Positions 18,320-24,426 of a stretch of DNA of 24,426 nt are shown here, in pieces. The stretch's first letter is position 1, and the number at the start of each line of letters is the position of its first letter. Position numbers and translations under genes: made by a program. Where the stretch lies: positions 1 through 24,426 of the IMG/VR virus record IMGVR_UViG_3300048694_000820; one strand, 5' to 3'. The notes beneath the pieces were generated by a model. The model was not told where the DNA came from and ran no database searches. It worked only from the letters and a program-made list of their open reading frames with translations. This DNA comes from a virus.

Positions 18320-19285
18320 TCACTTACCGATGCGATCCACGGCAAGTCGTGCTCGATTAAGAACAGAACCACTCAGAGGAACATAACCCAAATCATCCGC
18401 AATACTCTGTGCTGGAGTACTCAGAGCATACTTAAGTGCATTACGGATATCATCTGCTTTCTCTCCATTACCAGTCTTATATGCAAGAATCCAAGTCAGA
18501 GTAGAAATAGGATATGCATTAACACCAGAGGGATTAGGGTTCTCACCAGCAAGATTAGCATCCAAAGTGATACTATTCAGAGCAGCAGCACCAGTTACGG
18601 CAGAAGGTCCAACGAACTTACCTGACTTATTTTGGATTGCTGCTGCTTGGAGTTTGTTAGCACGAACAAATCCAGTATTCACATAACCGATAGAACCAGG
18701 AGTATTTTTGATTGTACCAGCAACACCTTCATTACCTTTGGATGCAACACCAGTAGGCCAGTTTACAGATTTAGCAACACCATAAGTCCAACCACCAAAT
18801 GCTTCCAGAGAGTTAGTAAAAGCAAAGGTAGTTCCAGAAGCATCAGCACGATGAACAACCCGAATAGGACCATTACCACAGTTAGGAAGTTGCTTCCAAT
18901 CCTTAATGCGTCCAGCAAAAACATCCGTAGTTTGTTTCTGCGTGAGTTTCAGTGAGCATCCAGGTTTGTTATAAGCAACAGCAATCGTTCCACCTACCAT
19001 AGGAATTTGAACGACACCACGTTTCACTTTTGCTGCTTCTGCTGGTTTGATTGGTTCGTCACTTGCTCCGAAGTCAACTGTACCCGCAAGGAATTGACGA
19101 ACACCAGCACCAGAACCAACGGACTGATAATTAATCCTACTCCCAGAAGTTCGTGCATAATCTTGAAACCAACGTTGATAAAGAGGTGCGGGGAAGGTGG
19201 CACCAGCACCATTCAAAGCAGGTCCAGCAACAGCAGCAACAGGAGTAGCAACCAGACCAATAGCAATAAAGTTTTTGAGTTTCAT
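18320..19285 (-). CDS. pstS: Phosphate ABC transporter substrate-binding protein
   Basis: A 321-aa periplasmic phosphate-binding protein. The signal peptide is MKLKNFIAIGLVATPVAAVA. Phosphate-contact regions are GAGATFPAPLY (26-36), FGASDEPI, and ASGTTF. An upstream in-frame ATG (19420) would place promoter sequence inside the gene, so the start MKLKNF is taken. It binds phosphate for the host PstABC permease. Directly upstream is a PHO-box-like repeat and a -10, so the host PhoB may induce it during phosphate starvation. It has its own terminator. Confidence 0.97.
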   Translation of the reverse strand: MKLKNFIAIGLVATPVAAVAGPALNGAGATFPAPLYQRWFQDYARTSGSRINYQSVGSGAGVRQFLAGTVDFGASDEPIKPAEAAKVKRGVVQIPMVGGTIAVAYNKPGCSLKLTQKQTTDVFAGRIKDWKQLPNCGNGPIRVVHRADASGTTFAFTNSLEAFGGWTYGVAKSVNWPTGVASKGNEGVAGTIKNTPGSIGYVNTGFVRANKLQAAAIQNKSGKFVGPSAVTGAAALNSITLDANLAGENPNPSGVNAYPISTLTWILAYKTGNGEKADDIRNALKYALSTPAQSIADDLGYVPLSGSVLNRARLAVDRIGK

Positions 19286-19309
19286 AAAAAGTGAATAACT
19301 ACGTGAGTA

Positions 19310-19354
19310 ATAATACTGGAAATCAATCTTAAAGTCCACTAAGATTAGGTTAAG
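19310..19354 (-). promoter_or_regulatory. PHO-box-like site and -10 of pstS
   Basis: Minus strand CTTAACCT (19354-19347), 3 nt, then CTTAGTGG (19343-19336), with TTAAGATT close after. This is followed 20 nt later by TATTAT (19315-19310) and the ATG at 19285. The tandem 8-mers with 3-nt gaps fit the cyanobacterial PHO box (consensus close to CTTAACCT), which substitutes for a -35. Confidence 0.65.
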
Positions 19355-19373
19355 GTTTGAATTCCATAAAAAA

Positions 19374-19391
19374 GACCACTCAAAGGTGGTC
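19374..19391 (-). terminator. Terminator of the 101-aa gene
   Basis: Minus-strand stem GACCAC / GTGGTC followed by TTTTTT. It lies just past the 101-aa stop and before the pstS promoter. Confidence 0.8.
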
Positions 19392-19416
19392 CTACTTATT
19401 AATCTATAAGTGATTA

Positions 19417-19722
19417 TCAAAAAGCCTTTTTAATTTCATCTCGGAGATTTGCAGTATTATCTCCTGCAGTAATAATAATTGCTTCTTGCCCTCTACACCA
19501 AACACCTACGGTAGAATCACCAACAAATCCCCAGATGATAGAATTGTCAGCAGTAATACCAGTAGCACCAAGAGCAAAGAATTTATTCCTTGCTCTTTCT
19601 ATACAACCAAACTGACCATAAATCGTAGATGCTGAGGCAACTCCAGCCCCAGGTGCTGCCGCAAAAGCAGAAGGAACAGAAGAAAGAATAATAGCAGTAA
19701 CAGTTAAAATAGATTTAATCAT
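19417..19722 (-). CDS. Small secreted protein between porin and pstS
   Basis: A 101-aa protein with a signal peptide (MIKSILTVTAIILSSVPSAFA, cleaved before AAPG). The mature part has two Cys (FGCIERAR and VWCRGQEA), possibly a disulphide, and a helical C-terminus. It is flanked by terminators on both sides, so it has its own transcript, though I see no clear -35. A TATAAT lies only 3 nt before the ATG. It may be a periplasmic accessory of phosphate uptake given the neighbours, but no family is recognised. Confidence 0.7.
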   Translation of the reverse strand: MIKSILTVTAIILSSVPSAFAAAPGAGVASASTIYGQFGCIERARNKFFALGATGITADNSIIWGFVGDSTVGVWCRGQEAIIITAGDNTANLRDEIKKAF

Positions 19723-19751
19723 TTTATTATACCATCCTAAATTAATAAAAA

Positions 19752-19769
19752 AGGAGGATTTCTCCTCCT
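19752..19769 (-). terminator. Porin gene terminator
   Basis: Minus-strand stem AGGAGGA / TCCTCCT with a GAAA loop, then TTTTTT. Confidence 0.88.
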
Positions 19770-19777
19770 ATATTTTA

Positions 19778-21298
19778 TCAGAACTTAAAGGTCGTCTGAA
19801 CCAGAGCACCGAAAGTATCAAGTCCACCTTGACCAGTAGGATTGCTCAGATAGAACACCGAAGGAGTAACTGCAATATTATCAGTTACTTGCATCTTGTA
19901 ATATGCTTCAAGAGCATAGTTACCATCATCACCATTCTTGCCGTTTTGTTCAGTTACAAAGGTAGGTTCGCCAACTGCAAATCCAAGAGCATTACCCTTA
20001 GCAATCACATCATTCCAAACCAGACCAGTGTACCAGGACTGGGAAACAGTAGCATCACCCTTGTTATAGGAAGAACTATTGTAACCCCAACCAGCAGAGA
20101 TAGAAGGAACCCAACCAGATTTGGAGGGTTGCCAATAACCAGCAAGAGAGAATGCGTTGGTGTTACCACCAGTTACTGCATTAGGAAGAGCAGAAGTCAG
20201 AGTAGGAGTACCAGAAATGCTTACACCGTTATTCGAATAAGTATAAGCACCAGTCACGTTCCAGTTCTTACCAGTGTAGGCAAGTTGAGCAGTTCCAGAG
20301 GCAGCAGAGTTGCCGTTGAACATACCACCCTCGGCACTATTACCGACATCAGCATCACCAGCAACATAAGCACCACCAAGGGTCCAACCACCTTTCTTAA
20401 CAGAAGCACCGAAACCACCACCAAGAACTTTAGTATATGTTCCAGGAGCACCAGCAAACTGGAAGATGTTCAGGATCTTATCTGCAGTATAAACGGAAGG
20501 CCACACAGGCAGAATGTCATCCTGACGGATACGAGGACCAGCAGCAATCGTTACATCCTTACCAACAGGGAACTTGTAGTAAAGACGTTGAATGGCAACA
20601 ACATCACCACCATCAGCACCACCAAGATTTTCTTGGAAACCAGCATCAAGTTTAGTGAGTTTGGTAGGTTCTGCACCAAAACCAGCATCATCAAAGTTGC
20701 CAGCACGAAGTTGAGTACGAAGCAGATCCTTACCAGTGAAAGAAGTATCCAGATTCAGTTTCACATCATAGTTGAAGGAAACTGCCTCACGAAGATTGTT
20801 GTAATCATTCTTACGATTACCACCATAAGAAAGACCACCAAGCACCCAACGGGTTTCACCACGCAGTTTAGTGGTGGTAGAGAACTGAGTTGCTTCAAGT
20901 TCTCCAACTTGTGCCTCCAGTTTATCTACACGACCACGAAGAACAGCAAGTTCAGAAGTAAATTCTGCTTGAAGACGCTTGATCTCATCGGTAACTTCAC
21001 TTACACGATCCAGGCAAGCATTCAGAAGTGCTGCTGCTTCAAATCGTGTCATTGCTTTTCCACCACCATAGGTGCCATTGGGATAACCAGCAACGCAACC
21101 ATAACGTTCTACAAGGTTGCTGAGTGCTTGATATGCCCAATCCGTGGGTTGAACATCAGACAGTTGTGAGACACTTGTAACTTGTTCTGAAGTGGAATAT
21201 TGGTTGACTGCTGCAATATTAAGATCTGCCGCACTTGCAGCAACAGGAGCAACCATTCCCAGAGCAACAGGTGCAAGCATCAGTTGTTTGAGTTTCAT
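19778..21298 (-). CDS. Cyanobacterial-type outer-membrane porin (SLH + OprB-like barrel)
   Basis: A 506-aa protein. It has a signal peptide (MKLKQLMLAPVALGMVAPVA, cleavage after ASA at 23), an SLH domain at about 47-100 (VQPTDWAYQALSNLVERYGC, GYPNGTYGG, TRFEAAALLN), a coiled coil (about 100-138), then a beta-barrel with alternating aromatic/Gly strands and terminal Phe (TTFKF). This is the Som/iron-uptake-porin architecture of cyanobacteria. In Prochlorococcus MED4 a phosphate-induced porin gene (phoE) lies next to pstS, so phosphate permeation is likely here. The start at 21298 was chosen because the upstream ATG is within the leader. It has its own composite promoter and terminator. Confidence 0.93.
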   Translation of the reverse strand: MKLKQLMLAPVALGMVAPVAASAADLNIAAVNQYSTSEQVTSVSQLSDVQPTDWAYQALSNLVERYGCVAGYPNGTYGGGKAMTRFEAAALLNACLDRVSEVTDEIKRLQAEFTSELAVLRGRVDKLEAQVGELEATQFSTTTKLRGETRWVLGGLSYGGNRKNDYNNLREAVSFNYDVKLNLDTSFTGKDLLRTQLRAGNFDDAGFGAEPTKLTKLDAGFQENLGGADGGDVVAIQRLYYKFPVGKDVTIAAGPRIRQDDILPVWPSVYTADKILNIFQFAGAPGTYTKVLGGGFGASVKKGGWTLGGAYVAGDADVGNSAEGGMFNGNSAASGTAQLAYTGKNWNVTGAYTYSNNGVSISGTPTLTSALPNAVTGGNTNAFSLAGYWQPSKSGWVPSISAGWGYNSSSYNKGDATVSQSWYTGLVWNDVIAKGNALGFAVGEPTFVTEQNGKNGDDGNYALEAYYKMQVTDNIAVTPSVFYLSNPTGQGGLDTFGALVQTTFKF

Positions 21299-21369
21299 AA
21301 AAATTTGTTTTTGTTCTATAGGACATAATGAGTAGTGGTGCAAATAGTTGCGGCACCTCCACTTCACGG

Positions 21370-21404
21370 TATTTATCTTAACAGTTACTTTGGGATCATG
21401 TCAA
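21370..21404 (-). promoter_or_regulatory. Composite sigma70 and late promoter of the porin
   Basis: Minus strand TTGACA (21404-21399, inside the last codons and stop of the glycosyltransferase), an 18-nt spacer, then TAAGAT (21380-21375), which overlaps the late octamer GATAAATA (21377-21370). The design matches the psbA promoter. The leader that follows folds GGTGC...GCACC. Confidence 0.75.
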
Positions 21405-22223
21405 GTTATTTTCGGTTTTTGCACCATCTTTTGATTGTGTGGGAGGATTCATATAATGACTATAATAATCATAATCTAAAAGTGTTTTAATAGGAACCTG
21501 ACTTCCACTTTCTCTCCAAAATTTCATAATATTTTCTACATTACTTTTGTGAAAAACTTCAATATGATCTTGGTGGATATTTGAATTATAGTCATAACGA
21601 TAAACAAAGAGAGGCATTGAATATGTTTTTCCAGCATTAAACAAAATTTCATCTGCAACTGCTCTTGGTTTTACTCCATTATCAATTTTATACTTTTCTC
21701 CCCTAAAGTGCAAATCAGCAAGTTTTTGTGCATAACGACGTGTAAACACATTACAAACGGTACAAAAATTTGTAAGAATTCTTGGATGCAAATTTGCCAC
21801 AAGATTTCCGGTACTCGTAATTGAAAGTTGCAAGCAATCCCAATCATAAGGAAGACTTTCTTTAAATAACTTCCAATTAAAAGGCCAAAACTCTACACTA
21901 TCAAAAACAATATCATCTTCACAAATAATTGCAATATCTTCATCAGTTTCTTCAAGAAAATAACGAAGTGCCTTTAAATGAGATAACGTACAACCCAATT
22001 CACCAGCATTCATTTGTGGTGGAACATTGCCTTCAAGATAAACACTCAAGTCTTCTTTTCTTCCATCATATCCAGAAATTCTAACATTTTGAATTTCATA
22101 ATAGGAAAAAAGTTCTTCCGTTTTTTCTTTTCTTTCAATATCAGTATCAAGATTGATCCAATAAACAGGACCAAATCCTTTAATTTTCTTTTTTACGGTT
22201 GACGTATTAATTACTTTGGTCAT
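21396..22223 (-). CDS. Glycosyltransferase family 25-like protein
   Basis: A 275-aa GT25 (LPS-type) glycosyltransferase. It has VYWINLDTDIERKE near residues 20-33, GELGCTLSHLKALRYF (about 74-89), and AIICEDDIVF with the EDD metal-binding motif (about 97-106). The ATG at 22223 is used; an alternative GTG at 22262 extends it by 13 residues into the previous gene. It probably adds sugars to a phage or host surface structure. Its last codons contain the -35 of the porin promoter. Confidence 0.85.
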   Translation of the reverse strand: MTKVINTSTVKKKIKGFGPVYWINLDTDIERKEKTEELFSYYEIQNVRISGYDGRKEDLSVYLEGNVPPQMNAGELGCTLSHLKALRYFLEETDEDIAIICEDDIVFDSVEFWPFNWKLFKESLPYDWDCLQLSITSTGNLVANLHPRILTNFCTVCNVFTRRYAQKLADLHFRGEKYKIDNGVKPRAVADEILFNAGKTYSMPLFVYRYDYNSNIHQDHIEVFHKSNVENIMKFWRESGSQVPIKTLLDYDYYSHYMNPPTQSKDGAKTENNLT

Positions 22224-22857
22224 CGAATTTAATTGGTTCAGGTCTAATAATACTTGGTTCACTTACTTGATCAATACTTTGAGTTGTTTGATATTGCCTC
22301 AAATCATGATAAGTGTGAGGTTTGTTGTACGTATCTTGATAGAACATTGGATTGTTTAATGCATATACTTCATAGTACTTTGCCATTTCAGCAATTGATT
22401 TATCGAAGTGCTGATTAACTTTGTATCCACAATAATATGCAATATCTTTTACCATATTAGCATAGTTGTCTGACAGATACAACATTGCGTGAGTGGAAAG
22501 CATATTATACACTCTACTGACTTCATCGGTCATTTCTTTGTATAATACTGCTGATATATTTCCATTGTAGTATCCAAATCCAGATATTCCAAGATACATA
22601 AAGTCAATGTCATCTGGAATGCCTAGGTCAATAACTTCATTCTTTAAAGCACAATCATCTTCAAGAACAATAAATGGTGCCTTCAATCCTTCAGAAAGAA
22701 GTTTGTGATGACTTTTTTCGCATCCCCATTCTGCTTGAACTCCAGGAAATCTTTCATAATTAAATCCAAGTTCAGAAAGCATCTTTTCCATACTCTCCTT
22801 TTTCTCTTCATCTTTATCGAGATTAATATAATAAGTTTTAATTTCTGATAGTTTCAT
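22207..22857 (-). CDS. Divergent GT25-like glycosyltransferase
   Basis: A 216-aa protein of the same family as the next gene: YYINLDKDEEKKES (9-22), GCEKSHHKLL (45-54), and FIVLEDDCAL with EDD (62-71). It is shorter than typical GT25 (about 250). The C-terminal third contains HTYHDLRQY and a polar tail. It overlaps the upstream gene by ATGA. The two neighbouring GT25-like genes are similar in motif order but not closely related, so they may act at successive sugars. Confidence 0.78.
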   Translation of the reverse strand: MKLSEIKTYYINLDKDEEKKESMEKMLSELGFNYERFPGVQAEWGCEKSHHKLLSEGLKAPFIVLEDDCALKNEVIDLGIPDDIDFMYLGISGFGYYNGNISAVLYKEMTDEVSRVYNMLSTHAMLYLSDNYANMVKDIAYYCGYKVNQHFDKSIAEMAKYYEVYALNNPMFYQDTYNKPHTYHDLRQYQTTQSIDQVSEPSIIRPEPIKFDDQSN

Positions 22858-23852
22858 AGATTATCGTAAATATTTTTCCATTGTCCTAAGATTTTTTCTT
22901 CCAATCTTTGTGAATGATATGCACAATTTTCTTGAATTACATCTTGGCTATGTTTAATATTTGTAATTAGATTTGGAATTTCTTCAAAACTACTGTAGTA
23001 ATATCTGCAATCTTCCAATTCTGGATCATACCACTCCAATACATCAATAATATTATCATCGAACTGAGCAGGTGCTAAAGGAATTCCATACCCTTCAGTG
23101 TTTTTTAATTGTTTCATCAATTGTTTTGCTGGAAGAAGTGCAGGAACTCCCAAATGAATCAATTCAAAACAAATTAATTTAGATGGAGCATCTGGCAAAG
23201 TAATCATTGCATAATGTCTTTTGAGTTCATTAATATCTGAATATCTTTCATCATCACCACCTTGAGCTTTAACTCCCATATCAAGAAGAGTTTGCTTAAG
23301 ATTCATGAACTTATTGTCATTCCAATACATCCCAACCCAAACATCATTATCTTTTTCCACTGGATCACTGGTTGCTGCCCATTTTCCAAGAGGAGTAATA
23401 ACTTCCCAGTTGTCTGTGCGAATTCCGTTTGCATCTGCCCAAACTTTTTCAAATAAAGTATAAGGAACTATTTTTACATTCGGAAAATCATTTGCTTTAT
23501 CAAAGAGTTTAGTCCATTCTTGATCTTCAAAAATATCATAATTATATCTATTGCAAATCCAAATCACAAGTTTACCGGTAAACTCTTCAATATTCTCTAA
23601 AATAATACGACTAGCTGGTGCAGTATCGGAAGTCAAAACAACATCAAAAGAGTTTAGATAATCCTTTACTTCACTCCAAACAACTCTTGCCAATGGAGCA
23701 CTCATTCTAAAACTTTCAATTGGTGGAATTAAGCTTAAAGTTTCGCCAAATCCAACAATTTTTTGATTAGTAACTTCGTGTCCAAGTTTGGTTAAAACAT
23801 ATTCTTGATCCTTAAAGCACCCAATATGATGAGAAAGATGTAAAATTTTCAT
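22854..23852 (-). CDS. GT-B-fold glycosyltransferase-like protein
   Basis: A 332-aa protein with an N-terminal MKILHLSHHIGCFKD typical of GT-B glycosyltransferases (group 1-like), then a Rossmann-like half with LTSDTAPASRIIL and VIWICNRYNYDIF. The C-terminal half has VWVGMYWNDNK and APSKLICFELIHLGVPALLP, the last resembling the E-x7-E-type donor-binding region. It is linked by ATGA overlaps to both neighbours. The donor and acceptor sugars are unknown. Confidence 0.72.
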   Translation of the reverse strand: MKILHLSHHIGCFKDQEYVLTKLGHEVTNQKIVGFGETLSLIPPIESFRMSAPLARVVWSEVKDYLNSFDVVLTSDTAPASRIILENIEEFTGKLVIWICNRYNYDIFEDQEWTKLFDKANDFPNVKIVPYTLFEKVWADANGIRTDNWEVITPLGKWAATSDPVEKDNDVWVGMYWNDNKFMNLKQTLLDMGVKAQGGDDERYSDINELKRHYAMITLPDAPSKLICFELIHLGVPALLPAKQLMKQLKNTEGYGIPLAPAQFDDNIIDVLEWYDPELEDCRYYYSSFEEIPNLITNIKHSQDVIQENCAYHSQRLEEKILGQWKNIYDNL

Positions 23853-24426
23853 AGTAATTTCAAAATAGTTTGAGCACGATTTACATAGGTGTGATTGTAT
23901 TTTATGAACAGCATTGCTTCCATCATATCAATTTTGTCATTTGAAGCATATTCAATCATGTTCTCGTAAAGTTCTTGTGGATTTGATCCAAATACAACGT
24001 AATCTCCAAAAACTCTCTTTACGTTAATTGAATTAGTTCCAATAATTTGACCGTAACTAATTGTTTTAAAAATCCTGCAAGGTATATATCCAACTTTAAT
24101 ATGGTGATAATTCCTAAAATCAGGACAAATAAAAGAGTTTCTGATCAATTGTCTGTTTTCATCATCACTCACACCACGATACAATCTAAGTTCTTTTTGA
24201 TTGGTGTGAAGTATAGATCCAAACTCTTGGGCAAACTCAAGCCCTTCTTCATACAACGATCCAACATAATTAATGTATTTTTTAGACGAATCAAATTGAC
24301 AGTAATCATTTTGATCAATTTCATTTGGAAGTAAATCAGTTGCCCAACATTGATAGAGTGTTTTGCTTTTAGAGTCAAAATATGTTTGGTCTCTTATCTT
24401 TTCAAATTTTTCAACATCAACAATAT
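23849..24426 (-). CDS. Glycosyltransferase-like protein, N-terminus beyond window
   Basis: The frame is open from the window edge to TGA at 23849, giving 192 codons and no start. It has GYIPCRIFKTISYGQIIGTN, then VFGDYVVFGSNPQELYENMI near the C-terminus. That resembles the glycan-binding C-terminal half of GT-B proteins (FKTISYGQ... donor site, and a helix with YENM). It probably belongs to the same surface-glycan locus as the next three genes. An internal TTG has been offered as start, but the frame continues upstream of it without a stop. Confidence 0.65.
   Translation of the reverse strand, partial: IVDVEKFEKIRDQTYFDSKSKTLYQCWATDLLPNEIDQNDYCQFDSSKKYINYVGSLYEEGLEFAQEFGSILHTNQKELRLYRGVSDDENRQLIRNSFICPDFRNYHHIKVGYIPCRIFKTISYGQIIGTNSINVKRVFGDYVVFGSNPQELYENMIEYASNDKIDMMEAMLFIKYNHTYVNRAQTILKLL

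Noticed and set aside
19286-19420. N-terminal extension of PstS
   Set aside because: It would place the terminator, PHO-box-like site and -10 in coding sequence and hide the signal peptide.
19729-19734. TATAAT just before the 101-aa gene as a promoter
   Set aside because: Only 3 nt from the ATG and no -35 is recognisable, so transcription would start inside the gene.
19829-21169. 446-codon open frame antisense to the porin
   Set aside because: It has no SD or domain, and it mirrors the strong codon bias of the porin gene; antisense shadow.
21299-21367. N-terminal extension of the porin
   Set aside because: The added residues cover the mRNA leader; the signal peptide starts at 21298.
1-24426. 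CRISPR arrays, tRNA genes, insertion sequences, integrase or attachment sites
   Set aside because: I looked for repeated spacers, cloverleaf sequences ending CCA, and transposase motifs and saw none; tRNAscan and a repeat finder would settle it.

Overview
The window is a piece of a T4-like cyanomyovirus genome, that is, a contractile-tailed phage of marine Synechococcus or Prochlorococcus. The evidence is the gene set. Phage nucleotide-metabolism and housekeeping genes (RecB-like exonuclease, phoH, thyX, speD, glutaredoxin) lie beside cyanobacterial-type auxiliary metabolic genes (gnd, zwf, talC, psbA, two hli genes, pstS, an SLH/OprB-type porin). Genes are packed with ATGA, TGATG or TAATG overlaps, and there are recurrent T4-type late-promoter octamers (TATAAATA and variants). 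No rRNA, tRNA, CRISPR array or insertion sequence was seen. Almost everything is on the minus strand, so gene order below runs from high to low coordinates in transcription; the exception is a four-gene plus-strand block at 11050-13247.

Layout by coordinate: 1-2612 holds a partial exonuclease, phoH, thyX and small unknown proteins. 2645-3266 holds a secreted-type small protein, a GC-rich structured leader that looks like a glutamine (glnA/Downstream-peptide class) riboswitch, a DUF4278-like 54-aa peptide, a 33-aa peptide and a terminator. 3357-4980 holds speD and four overlapping unknown genes. 5174-8563 holds glutaredoxin, a 37-aa ORF and the pentose phosphate trio gnd-zwf-talC. 8638-9260 holds two tiny membrane peptides and an endonuclease VII-like HNH gene directly downstream of psbA. 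9347-10627 is psbA with a structured 5' leader and a combined early/late promoter. 10641-13247 is a probable virion protein followed by a divergent plus-strand cassette of secreted proteins. 13224-16951 holds a thermonuclease, membrane peptides, a secreted HExxH protein, a holin-like protein, a GH24 lysozyme and a C39-like cysteine peptidase; the last two share an N-terminal module. 17022-18232 is an hli-x-x-hli-peroxiredoxin operon. 18320-21298 is a phosphate-acquisition island: pstS with a PHO-box-like site, a small secreted protein and a porin. 21396-24426 is a glycosyltransferase cluster that continues past the window.

How the genes fit together: psbA, hli and peroxiredoxin should keep photosystem II running and limit oxidative damage during infection. 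gnd, zwf and talC should steer carbon through the pentose phosphate pathway toward NADPH and ribose. thyX and glutaredoxin support deoxynucleotide synthesis. pstS and the porin should sustain phosphate import, and the glutamine-type leader suggests nitrogen sensing. Several host-like genes carry their own sigma70-type promoter and their own terminator, so they look like separately regulated cassettes inserted between phage late genes. The least explained parts are the plus-strand secreted cassette, the shared module of the two wall-lysis enzymes, and the many 22-50 aa peptides found in intergenic gaps.
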